From: Zasmidium citrigriseum
Taxonomy: Eukaryota > Ascomycota > Dothideomycetes > Mycosphaerellales > Mycosphaerellaceae
Length of the DNA stretch: 64,000 nucleotides
Direction: 5' to 3'
Assembly (NCBI GenBank): GCA_002786025.1
Contig: NHNW01000011.1
Coordinates: 558,001-622,000, forward strand
The stretch's first letter is position 1. Every line of letters starts with the position of its first letter. The notes beneath the pieces are model-generated. The model was not told the DNA's origin, made no database searches, and was given only the letters and a program-made list of their open reading frames with translations. Shown here piece by piece: positions 42,124-51,685 of the stretch. The position numbers and the translations under genes are program-made.

Positions 42124-42641
42124 GAAGCGGATGGAATTGTATCTTCGAGGAGTTCCTGTGTGGCAGGTACGTCTTGATGGCGTCTTAGATGAGGTGATTA
42201 CTCGACGGCAAGGGGATCGTGGCGTGCTTTGGATTCCTACGTAGATGGTATTGCGGAGTCGCCGTCTGCGTCTGTGGAGGAATTGCGATTGCTTCACTGA
42301 AGCCGCTTGCGTTGAGGACTGCACTCATGATTGTCAGTAGAGCAAGTAGACGTTGATACTTGAGTTATGCCCTTGATCCTTCCACTTCTTAGCCTTGTGA
42401 TACCACCCTGAGACTTGACTCGCATTCGTAAAGAAGACTGATATTGCTGCCCATCTATACCAGCTCGTTCTAATTCAGGTGACCCTTCTCGCGACGGGAA
42501 CTCGGCTATTAGGCATATGTACAAAGCTGTGTGGTTGGAAGTGTCATTTCGCCATTCGGGGCTCCGTAGAATACATATGCGTCTTGGCCGCAGTGGTGTT
42601 AGAGCTCAAGAAGTCCGCGCATCTCAAATCGTCCAACTTCT
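42124..42641. other. Convergent intergenic region
   Basis: 518 bp between family member 3 (plus) and MIC10 (minus). Nothing recognised. Confidence 0.5.
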
Positions 42642-43087
42642 TCAAGGCCTCAGGACGCGAAGGCCATCCCGGGAAGGTGCAGTCGCGCGCTTGAAGCTCT
42701 GCAAGAGAAGATTAGCTTTCTGTCCCAGCTCGTTCTTCCATTCGATTGCAATGTGTTCTTGACGTACGCTATCGCATTCCTCCCAAGCTCTTCCAGCACC
42801 GAATCCAAGGCCTGCCCAGACTGGCCACGATCTCCGCTTGAACAGGAGCACGGAGAAGATGACGCCAAAGGATGCACCGAGCGTGCTTCGTATGAGGAGC
42901 GTGCTGAGGCAGTGGTCCCACTGTCGCGTATCCCGTCAGTATACCTTCTACCCTCTTCAAACATATCTCAAGCCAATGGCTGGCGCAATTCCCTCACCTT
43001 CTCGTTCAACAATGCTTCGCTCATTGGGCGGTTGGGACGGGTGTGCGCGGGCCCGGCGGGTGCGACGGAGGTGTTCTTGTCGGCCAT
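42642..43087 (-). CDS. MIC10: MICOS subunit Mic10
   Basis: Three exons, 43087..42998, 42920..42768 and 42698..42642, with introns of 77 bp (GTGAGG...GACAG) and 69 bp (GTACGT...TTGCAG, branch GCTAAT), 99 residues. The spliced core reads SEALLNEKWDHCLSTLLIRS then TLGASFGVIFSVLLFKRRSW then PVWAGLGFGAGRAWEECD. This is the two-helix hairpin of Mic10 with its Gly motifs in both membrane segments, which oligomerise to bend the inner mitochondrial membrane at cristae junctions. The tail SFKRATAPSRDGLRVLRP follows. The 69-bp intron is a multiple of three with no stop, so an unspliced form would encode a longer protein. The start codon is 232 bp from that of divergent URB2. Confidence 0.9.
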
Positions 43088-43319
43088 TGTGTGTTTTGCA
43101 AGGCTCTCTGCCTCAATTGGCGCGGTGGAGAATGGTTCGGAGGGGCGGTGGTGAGGTGAAGTGCGGTGGTGGTCAACACAAGCTCCTGCGGTTGCCGTTC
43201 AGGAACTGAACTGACGCGCTGGTCGCCCGGCGGCCCAAGCTTTCGCTCTCAAAATTCCATCCAACGACATATGAACTTGCCTTCCCATCTCATCGAAGAG
43301 ATCACAACACAAACCCACC
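43088..43319. promoter_or_regulatory. Short divergent promoter, MIC10 and URB2
   Basis: 232 bp separate the two start codons. It is GC-rich toward MIC10. No clear TATA element. Confidence 0.55.
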
Positions 43320-46300
43320 ATGGGAGGCATCTCAGTGCCCGAGCGGTCCTCGCTGGACCGCCTCAAGGCACTGGACAGCCTACCCACCCTCGAGGCGCAA
43401 CTCCAGGAAGCCGCTTCTCTTTGCAACCACAGTGCCCGAGCAGAAATGATATTGAGATGGCTTTTGGCAAAATTGAAATCATCCGACGAGGCGAAGCGAG
43501 AGTCGGCCTGTTGGGAGTTGCTATCTTCGTGTGTACGGATTCTGTCGACTTCGCGAATCGCATTTTTGCTTGGATCGAACGGATTTATCGATGTCCTTCA
43601 AACCACCTGTTCGCACAGGGACATGCCAGGAGTGTCCATGCGGGCAGTCGTAAGCACTCTGGATCTTCTTCTGCAGTTGTCCGAAAAGGAATCGGGTACT
43701 CCCATAAAGTCTCTCCTCAGCGTTCAGAGCCCGTCTGCTGCCTCTATCTGTGGGGATTGGCTTCGACATGCATACCAAATTGGCAAGGCTGGCGAAGGAC
43801 GAGAAGGAACTTTAGATCCTCCAATATTGGATCCGGTTTTGAAGATCTGGTCCCTCCGCAGGAGAAGCGATTCCGATGACGAGCTGTTCAATACACACTG
43901 CCTGGTCCCTTCATTGCTCCTGCTACGAACTGGACTTGGGAACGATGAGCCACAGTCGAACAAGCGCAAGCGAGGCCAAAATCACACATCATCCGCTCAT
44001 GGATGTCAAGCTACTCTACAGTCCCTGGTAGCCAGGCACACGATTGTGCCTGCTCGGACCGCATTTTTCAGGAAGCGCGAGAGTCGAACTCGACAGCCTC
44101 GAGGGCGTCAGACTGTAAGGGAACAGCCTGAGATCAGAGAGCGTCTCGGTCCTCTCAAAATGGCCATCTTGAGGGAGAATGATTGCCGACTCGTCACTTC
44201 GATCCCATTGCTCCTAGATATCGCTCTTCGATCAGTCGCGACACCGACGGCCAAGAATCGATTCAGCGAACGACCCTGGGTTGAGGCCATTGTGGATGCG
44301 TTGCGTGGCTGCTTTGCCAACCAAGATCGGACCACCCAGAATCGAACACTTACAGAGATGTTGGAAGTCATTCACCGACGAGGGCACGTCATATCCGTTC
44401 AAAATCTGTCGGCTATGGTGAGAGACGATGCTATACCGGTCGAAGACCCGAGTGATGCCGACTGGCATTTGATCGCCCAGATCATCAACCTCGATGCAAA
44501 CGTCTTCTGTGACAGGCCGTTGATGGAGAATCTGTTCAATGCAGTCACAGCTTCTCATCAGCGACGGTCTGGAGCGGAGGACGGCGATCTTAGGAGTCTG
44601 CTTACAGATGGCATACTGACACCTGTGATGAAAGCTCATGCGAAGAGCAGAACATTGGCTACATTCCTCGACTGCTGGAACGAGCAGCTCTCAATGCGCG
44701 AGAATAAGTCAGCACCAGCGATCTGGAATGGACTGTCACAACCGTTCGCAGATATCTGCGAGGAAGCGATGACCAATGAACAGATTGTCTCCCTGTTTGA
44801 TAAACTCGTATCAGACGTGCACGAGAAGGCAGACCCCTTGAAGGTGTCTGCTGACCCTGAAACCATTTGCAAACTCCATGCAAGCTTCACCATCTTGACG
44901 GGATTGTTGTCTGGGATCCACAGCGATTTGATAATTGCAAGACTACAGACTGGACTGGAAAACCTGCAAGCCAGTCTACACCATCTTGCCCGCAGCGAGA
45001 CCGCCAATATTACGGAAGTCCTCCATGGCCGGCTTTGGACCTTGCTCACTAAGATATTTGATCTCTGGTTCCCATCTTGGGCTTTCCGGCAGGAAAGACG
45101 AAAGGATGTCGTTGAGAAGAGTCTAACCAACACTCTTCGTGGCGCGTATAATGCTGCTTTGACCCAATGTGCTACCGAAGAGGCGCGCGAAGACGGGGAA
45201 CGTACAGCACAAGCTGCTCGAATGTTTGTTGCCGCACTTTGCTCTTGCTTCGGAAGGTATCAAGAGTTCGAACAATGTCAAAGTCTGTACACGGAGGGTG
45301 TCGAGCATCTCAGCCGTCAAGGGGTCCAGGCGCTTCCAATCTTCCTCAAGTTTCCAGAGCTGTTGAATGAGCTACAGCCTGGCGCGAGGAAGAGCATGGT
45401 TACTGATCTGCTGACATCGGCAGATGAGATCGAACTCTCTGAGAACGAATCTCATCAACAAGGGCTCGCACATCTTCATGCTTTGGTCTCCGCAGCATCA
45501 GGTATTTCCCAGCAAGATGCCCTTGAAGACATTATCTCCGCATGTCTCGGCCACCTCAAGAACGAGCGAGACCCTTTCGCGGCAGTTTCAGTGCTATCGG
45601 GTATGAACGTGGCCGTTCTGAAGCAGGAGCAGCGAGTGGAGGTCCTGGATGCTTTGCTCGAAGTTCAGCAACCCGAGGCTACATTGTCCGGAGGGAAAAG
45701 GCTACAACAACGCCTTGCATTGATGACTGCTCTGTTACGGCATCCGTGCCATGGCTCTCGGCTGTTGACAGACGCACAAGCAATTTGGGAAGTTGCGGGT
45801 CTGTTCAGGAAGAAGGATACACGGAGGAAGTCTGCTTCGACCTCTGATGTTGCCCTCGATTCACTGGAAAATCTAGAGATCTTCGATGAGCTCGTTAAAT
45901 GCTTTATCGCATCACTGATGGCATCTCGAAATCAGAAATCGACGCGCGACATGCTTGCAAAGTTCTCGGACCAAACCAAGAAGCGAGTCAAGCAGCTGTG
46001 TAAGGACAAGGACGTTGTTCCAGGTACCCGCACGGCATCTCTCATTCTGTTGAAGAATGTCTTCGGAACTTTGGGCAACATCACCGAAGATGTTGAGGCC
46101 GATGCCCTCTACTCCAATGCCCTTGCAGCGGAGCTCAAATCTGTCAACTCAGATCCAGCTTCAGTACGGTCTGCTGGACGGTGTCCTGGTCCTCTTCTGT
46201 GGATATTTGATGCTTTGGTGGCCACGCCTGACGGCTTCAAGGCTTCTCCGTCACGCATGGAGCTCGCCAACACTGTCAAGATGCTAGCCTACACGATTCT

Positions 46301-47348
46301 GGACTGGGACGATGCTGACCAACCCGATGAAGACCCTCAGGATCGTTCAAGAATCAAAGTAGTCAGCTTCCAAGTCGCTTGCAAGTATGCGCCTACTGCA
46401 GGACGTAAATTGCTTCCGCTAGCAGAGAAGCTTCTCCAACGGGACCTGAGCGCAAGAGAGTACACGACTGTGGTGTCCACCTTTGAAGGTGCTTTCAAGG
46501 CTGATGACGACGAATGGACCGTGGCTCTTCAAGCATTGATGATGGAGCGCCCACAGATTCCGGCAGCGATGATACTCGAGCAAAAGGCTATCAAGGCCTT
46601 GAGCGATGAGGATTTGGAAGGATCACCAACCGGCACAGGCTATCTGAGAGGTACCGAGTCATTCACGGCCTATCAAATCTTCGACCACACGCTCAAACAG
46701 GTGTCCGAAAACCCCAATTTCCAGGCCAAAAAGATCGCCCTCCAAACCCTCGTCCTCATCCTCAAAGAAAAGCCCTTCATGGTCAACCAATACGGCATCG
46801 AACAAACCCTCGCAACCCTCCACAACCTCCTCTCCACCTACCCACACGCCGCAGCCCTCTACACCTCCATCTGCGCCGTCCTGTCCGCCCTCTTCTCCGC
46901 GCACCGCTCTCGCCTGCAAGGCCGCTTCCACCTCCTCACACTCCTCTTCCAAACCCTCCTAACAACCCTCTTCACCTCCCCCCTCTCCTCCCCCAACCAC
47001 GCCAGGCACCTAACCCGCCTCCTGCAAACTTTCTGCAACCCGCAAATCCGCAAAACCAAGACCTCCCTCCTCGTGGACGAAAACCGCAAAGCCCAAGCCC
47101 GCGCCGGTCAGTACGCGCAATACATCCTGCACCACTACTGCAGTCAGCTCTTGACCGGAGCTTCTGTGCTACGGGAGGGGGTGAGGGAGGCGCTGAGACC
47201 GGGACTGTGGGTTTGTATTGAGGCGGTGGAGAGTTATAATTCGGAGGGGGTGAGGGTGCTGAGTGCGGCGATGAATGCTAGTGAGAGGGCGATTTTGAGG
47301 GGCGTTTACGAGGATTGGAAGAGGTTTGGGAAGTGGGAGGGGTTGTGA
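43320..47348 (+). CDS. URB2: Urb2/Npa2 ribosome biogenesis factor
   Basis: Single exon, 1342 residues, ATG in a good context (CACCATGG). Almost entirely helical with HEAT/ARM-like spacing and no enzyme motif. The C-terminal 230 residues match the Urb2/Npa2 domain: KIALQTLVLILKEKPFMVNQ then YGIEQTLATLHNLLST, later ARHLTRLLQTFCNPQIRKTK, then AGQYAQYILHHYCSQLLTGA and ERAILRGVYEDWKRFGKWEG. In yeast Urb2 works in the early 60S pre-ribosome with Urb1, Rsa3, Dbp6 and Nop8. Length agrees with the family (about 1,100-1,400). The 3' part of the gene shows an abrupt change from C-rich to G-rich coding strand near 47150. Confidence 0.9.
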   Translation: MGGISVPERSSLDRLKALDSLPTLEAQLQEAASLCNHSARAEMILRWLLAKLKSSDEAKRESACWELLSSCVRILSTSRIAFLLGSNGFIDVLQTTCSHRDMPGVSMRAVVSTLDLLLQLSEKESGTPIKSLLSVQSPSAASICGDWLRHAYQIGKAGEGREGTLDPPILDPVLKIWSLRRRSDSDDELFNTHCLVPSLLLLRTGLGNDEPQSNKRKRGQNHTSSAHGCQATLQSLVARHTIVPARTAFFRKRESRTRQPRGRQTVREQPEIRERLGPLKMAILRENDCRLVTSIPLLLDIALRSVATPTAKNRFSERPWVEAIVDALRGCFANQDRTTQNRTLTEMLEVIHRRGHVISVQNLSAMVRDDAIPVEDPSDADWHLIAQIINLDANVFCDRPLMENLFNAVTASHQRRSGAEDGDLRSLLTDGILTPVMKAHAKSRTLATFLDCWNEQLSMRENKSAPAIWNGLSQPFADICEEAMTNEQIVSLFDKLVSDVHEKADPLKVSADPETICKLHASFTILTGLLSGIHSDLIIARLQTGLENLQASLHHLARSETANITEVLHGRLWTLLTKIFDLWFPSWAFRQERRKDVVEKSLTNTLRGAYNAALTQCATEEAREDGERTAQAARMFVAALCSCFGRYQEFEQCQSLYTEGVEHLSRQGVQALPIFLKFPELLNELQPGARKSMVTDLLTSADEIELSENESHQQGLAHLHALVSAASGISQQDALEDIISACLGHLKNERDPFAAVSVLSGMNVAVLKQEQRVEVLDALLEVQQPEATLSGGKRLQQRLALMTALLRHPCHGSRLLTDAQAIWEVAGLFRKKDTRRKSASTSDVALDSLENLEIFDELVKCFIASLMASRNQKSTRDMLAKFSDQTKKRVKQLCKDKDVVPGTRTASLILLKNVFGTLGNITEDVEADALYSNALAAELKSVNSDPASVRSAGRCPGPLLWIFDALVATPDGFKASPSRMELANTVKMLAYTILDWDDADQPDEDPQDRSRIKVVSFQVACKYAPTAGRKLLPLAEKLLQRDLSAREYTTVVSTFEGAFKADDDEWTVALQALMMERPQIPAAMILEQKAIKALSDEDLEGSPTGTGYLRGTESFTAYQIFDHTLKQVSENPNFQAKKIALQTLVLILKEKPFMVNQYGIEQTLATLHNLLSTYPHAAALYTSICAVLSALFSAHRSRLQGRFHLLTLLFQTLLTTLFTSPLSSPNHARHLTRLLQTFCNPQIRKTKTSLLVDENRKAQARAGQYAQYILHHYCSQLLTGASVLREGVREALRPGLWVCIEAVESYNSEGVRVLSAAMNASERAILRGVYEDWKRFGKWEGL

Positions 47349-47968
47349 GAGTCTACGAGATGGTTGTACGGCGATGGCCGATTTGTACGATATGAGAAAC
47401 CCATAGATGTGCGAAGAGTGTAGTGTCAGCAGAATTGAATCAGCACGTGTGTATCCATCGGCGAGAATATCTTCGACCTGTTTCATTGGATCTTGGCAAT
47501 TTGCAGTGGCCCTTTTTTGCCTGGTGGGTGACACGACAAGACCCTGAGTGGTCGAGAATTTCACATGTCATGGGAGGCTTTGGCGCTAGCGACAAGGTGG
47601 AGTGGTAACGAATGGAAGATGGGTAAAATGGGGTCATCTTTTGCCCATGATGGTATATAGCTCACGTACATGAGCGACGATTTTCTGCATGCACTGAACT
47701 GAAGCTGTTGTCGAACCACACACGCACCATTCCCCAACTGGCATTTCCATCATTCGTGCTGCATATAAAGCAGTCTTTCGCTGCCGGCTGACGTACCGTT
47801 CAACGCAATTCGCTTTCTCCTTTCGATCTCTTTTGTCGTCCAAAAGTCATTCAGTGAGTTTCACCTCTGAAGCCTTGCAACTTGTCCATTGCTGACACTG
47901 ATGCTCAAGCCAGGGCATCCATTCGAACACCGTACCAAAAGCGTCTGATCCATCGAATTACCACCACA
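47349..47968. promoter_or_regulatory. Promoter and leader of the small Cys-rich gene
   Basis: A TATA-like CATATAAAG is at 47762-47770. A probable 5'-leader intron runs 47854-47909 (GTGAGT...CTCAAG, branch GCTGAC). The rest holds the URB2 3' end. Confidence 0.6.
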
Positions 47969-48250
47969 ATGTGCGAGTTCGTCGTCGGAACCCTCCACGC
48001 CTGTGGTCATCCTCGTACCCGCACACTTGTCGAGAGATGCCAAGCCGCACAGACGAATCGCAAGAGCTGCCCACGACCCGATGCCGTCAAGATGGAGTCC
48101 AAATGCCATGCATGCGGCGGGCTGAGTTCCAAGAGCGACACTTTGGGGGAGAGACCGGACTGGTGGCCGGCTTCTATTCCATGGGGTATGCCAAAGAGTT
48201 ACGCGAGTAGCGCCGGCTCGGAATCAGATGTTGAGCAGCAAAGGTCGTGA
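47969..48250 (+). CDS. Small Cys-rich (putative zinc-binding) protein
   Basis: 93 residues. The frame is open further upstream, but a leader intron and the TATA spacing favour ATG at 47969. It starts MCEFVVGTLHACGHPRTRTL, continues VERCQAAQTNRKSCPRPDAV, then KMESKCHACGGLSSKS. Three Cys pairs and a His (CGH) could bind zinc; CHACGG is a knuckle-like pair. The C-terminal third is disordered and Ser-rich. Many ascomycetes have short proteins opening with this Cys/His pattern; I know no established function. Confidence 0.72.
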   Translation: MCEFVVGTLHACGHPRTRTLVERCQAAQTNRKSCPRPDAVKMESKCHACGGLSSKSDTLGERPDWWPASIPWGMPKSYASSAGSESDVEQQRS

Positions 48251-48480
48251 GAAATTTGAGGATGTTTGTGCGTACAGCTTGGGGTCGATGGTTTCGGTAC
48301 ATGTATAGGGCACGGCGTTCGGTGTCTGTGGTTCATAGGTCGTCGCGAGACCTCAATTCGAAGCTGCGTGTGCAATCCACCAATCTTGTCAGACCGAGCT
48401 TGGTCTTCCAGATATGAACCAGTCTTTGTTCCAAGGTAGATGCTCTTAAAAAAACGCGAGGTCTTGATAGCGACGAGGGT

Positions 48481-49502
48481 TCAACCTGTCAACTCTGCGG
48501 CGGCAAAGTAACCCTTGTTCTCGATGACGCCCCGGTTGCGGACAACAGCCGTATACTTGACCACCCACTGAGGTTGAACGTCACCCGTCAAGCATTCGCC
48601 ACAATCTCCATTGGTCTTCTCCTCTCCGTGCAGACTCTTGCGCTTGTCACCTGCCTTGCTCGGCTCTGCCAGGATACCAGCGCCATCAGGACCCTGACCG
48701 AGGAGCTCTCTGACGGTGCCACGTGGAAGAACATTGGAGCAGTCGTTGTGGACAAGAAGCTCAACACCCTTGCTCTTAGCCAGTGTCATGAGGTCCTTGG
48801 GCACGGAGCAGCAGTCACGAAGATTGATCTGGTCCACAGCGGGTGAAATCCTGGCTTTTTCGAGCAATGCCTCGAGGCGTTCCTTTCCAAATTCTGCAAT
48901 TCCCAACTTTTGAACGACACTCTCGTCATGAAGCTCCTCTATCGTCTTCCATGCTTTGAGCTGACCTTCGAGAGGCTCAGGATCGGCTTCCACTGGACCG
49001 CGAGTGGAGATCTTGTCTGGGCAGTCCTCTTCCTCGTCGAAGTAGATGCCAGGAAATGACACTATCAACAGATCGATCGATGGTATGTGCAGCTCTCTCT
49101 TGACCAAATCGATCGCTTCTCTTGTCTGCGTCGCTCTTTTCTCGGTCGATGCGCCTGGAAGGTAGAATAATTTGACGGTGACATCGTATTGCTCGCGCTC
49201 TTCTTGCAGTGCCGAATTGGTGAAGTCTAGTGCGGGGATCTCGAGCGTATCATCAGTCTGCTTCGTCCAGGACTTGTACGAGGGCTTCTTGACCTTGCCG
49301 TCACCGTTGACATGAAGGTCTTCAACACCCGAGTGGTCTGCGAAATTTGCCCGTAGCGACGATATGAACTCGGCGTTGGATTTCGATTTGGGCGAGCGTC
49401 GGATGGACGAGCCTGCGCCCATGATGTTTCTTACATCGTCAGTGCCAGCCCATGTTCAATATGGATCTGGGAGACCAACGAGGTGGAGAGAAGCAGCTTC
49501 AT
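48481..49502 (-). CDS. Glutamate-cysteine ligase regulatory subunit (GCLM-like)
   Basis: Two exons, 49502..49480 and 49429..48481, across a 50-bp intron (GTTGGT...TGTAAG, branch CTGAC), 323 residues. Without the 23-nt first exon the protein would begin at an inner Met (49422); the splice gives MKLLLSTSNIMGAGSSIRRS, which fits the conserved first strand of this aldo-keto-reductase-like fold. Then KSNAEFISSLRANFADHSG, YDVTVKLFYLPGASTEKRAT, IPSIDLLIVSFPGIYFDEE, LGIAEFGKERLEALLEKARI and SKGVELLVHNDCSNVLP. The catalytic Tyr/Lys of true reductases is not evident. It modulates the catalytic ligase for the first step of glutathione synthesis, gamma-glutamylcysteine formation. The gene diverges from the AP-1 sigma gene. 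Confidence 0.85.
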
Positions 49503-49807
49503 TTTGATTATAAATTCGAGGTCCGTGGAGGCGAGTCGCAAATTGTGACAGCAGAAGGAGAGGACAGCTAACGTTGCGATTAGCAGCGAAGGAAGGCGAT
49601 CGAGAGCACGCGTGAAGGAGAGTGGAGGAAGCTGGAGCAGGGCGTGGGCGAGATTGTCATTGTCATTGTGATGTTTGTAAGGGTCGGCCATTGCCGGCCC
49701 GCCAGGTGACTTGGACTTTGCTTTGCGCGCGTGGGGCACGCCCGCTGTCACTTCGGCACCCGCCTGAGTCTCTTCTTTTTCGCCTGCCCGCCATCGACCT
49801 TGCAATC
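49503..49807. promoter_or_regulatory. Divergent promoter, GCLM-like and AP-1 sigma genes
   Basis: 305 bp between start codons. No repeat or strong TATA element seen. Confidence 0.5.
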
Positions 49808-50601
49808 ATGGCCATCCGGTACGTCGTCCTGCGCAGAATGAGGCTGATGGTCCGACTGACGGCGCTGGAGGTATCTGATCCTGCTGTCGCGGCAGGGCAA
49901 GGTCGTATGTCTCCCGCTCCGCCCTCCCTCCCACCACCGCCTGGATACTAAACTTGCCGTCAATAGCGCCTTGCCAAATGGTTCACCACGCTGTCGCCCA
50001 AGGATAAGGCCAAGATCATCAAGGACGTCTCGCAGCTCGTGCTGGCCCGCCGCACGCGCATGTGCAACTTCCTCGAGTACAAAGGTGCGCCCTGGACACC
50101 CATCCTCCTACGCTTCCCGCTGCGGCAGGCCTATGCCCACCCACTCTCTTCCAACCTCACCTCCTGACTTGAGACCTCTGCTGCAGACACGAAAGTCGTC
50201 TACCGTCGATATGCCTCCCTCTTCTTCATTGCCGCCACCGACCCGACCGACAATGAACTCATCACCCTCGAGATCGTCCACCGCTACGTAGAACAGATGG
50301 ACAAGTACTACGGCAACGTGTGCGAGCTGGACATCATCTTCAACTTCCAGAAGGCCTACTTCATCCTTGATGAGCTGCTGCTCGCGGGCGAGATGCAAGA
50401 AAGCAGTAAGAAGAATGTGCTCCGTGTCATTGGCGCACAGGATAGCCTCGAGGACATGGAGGTGAGTATTGCCGAGGCCGTGCTACCCATGGCTTTCTCC
50501 TCTTCTCTCTGCTCTCACACGATGACTTCCATCTTGTATCACCACCCGCTGATGCCTTGGCTTAATAGGTCGAGGACGATGCTGTCACAAAGATTGGCTG
50601 A
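49808..50601 (+). CDS. APS1: AP-1 adaptor complex sigma subunit
   Basis: Five exons, 49808..49818, 49871..49904, 49967..50084, 50187..50461 and 50569..50601; introns 52, 62, 102 and 107 bp, 156 residues. The spliced protein begins [20 protein letters not shown] then [80 protein letters not shown] and [20 protein letters not shown]: a textbook clathrin-adaptor small chain. [16 protein letters not shown] then [10 protein letters not shown] closes it. AP-1 sorts cargo between the trans-Golgi and endosomes. The second donor is GTATGT after GKV, which keeps the invariant Val. An alternative last exon is possible at 50686 (see findings). Confidence 0.92.
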
Positions 50602-51685
50602 GACCAACTACACTGTATATAACGTGAATCTTCTCCCTTCCCTCTTCAGTGGCCACTGTTGGCTAACACAATCATTCCCACACAGACAAACGCAGAGATG
50701 AGCAGAGAACTCGAGAAGCAACTGCAAGATGCTGGTCTTCTATAGCTGCATAGTACCCTTTCAGAGATGCGTTTCCGGGAGCGGGAACAGTACGCTTCCA
50801 ATGCATGGCGTTTGTGGCGTCTATTGGAATTTAAAGATACCCTTGGCATGATGGCTGTTGTTTTTGAAGCCTGCCAGTTGTAGGGATAGCATCACGCCCC
50901 CTGGGTCACCAAGCCCAATAATGAAATGGATCAACAAGATTCTACACGCCTTTTGTGTCTCAAGAACGGTATGTTGAGCTGGCTTCAGACGTCAAACTGA
51001 CATTGCTGTCTCGAGTATGAGGCCGAATCGAAGAATGCACAAGGTAGGTACATCTTCCTTCTCCCGTGCATCAGAATGCTTGCTGAACGTGACCTTGAAA
51101 GCAAGCAGCCATGGGGGCACCTCCAAGCTCTGAGCAACGCCAACGACTCGATGTTGCACGAGGACGACGGCTGTGTTCGGCATACGCCCAAGATTGCTGT
51201 GTCCTGGTGCTGCAAGCAAGCCAGAGAGCTCTGCATGCCCTCAGGAGTGTTTCCTGATTGGCCCTTCGCAGCTCCTGCGTCAGGCGACCTTGGCTCGGGT
51301 GATGCCGAGCCCCGACGGCTGGCAACAACTCAACCTCGCGACATCGACGCTCGCTGTTGCGCCGGCTTCGTCATCACCACAACAACAACACCCTTCACCG
51401 CGATATGGCACCAACGACTACTTTCGACGCCTGCTAGACGCCCCAGCGTCTAGTACAAAGTCTCGCGCAGACCCGGCACCCGCTGGAGGGGTGTATACCA
51501 GGCCTATCGAACTCCCCGAACGAAACCTCCGCACCGTATCAACGCCGTGGCAGCCACGGCCTGCTTGCAATCCATCAAAGAATCGCTACTGGACCGCTGT
51601 ACCATCGAACGTGGTTGCGCCGACGACATAGGAACGACAAGGACACCTTTGGCAGCGCTCGGCCGATGAGCTTACGACCGCAAAG
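50602..51685. other. 1.1 kb intergenic region
   Basis: Upstream region of MAF1. Several overlapping frames between 51070 and 51630 read differently in each phase and match nothing. The first 150 bp may hold an alternative AP-1 sigma exon. Confidence 0.5.

Noticed and set aside
49431..49805. 124-codon minus-strand frame before the GCLM-like gene
   Set aside because: Only its last ATG (49502) is used, as a short spliced exon; the rest is promoter.
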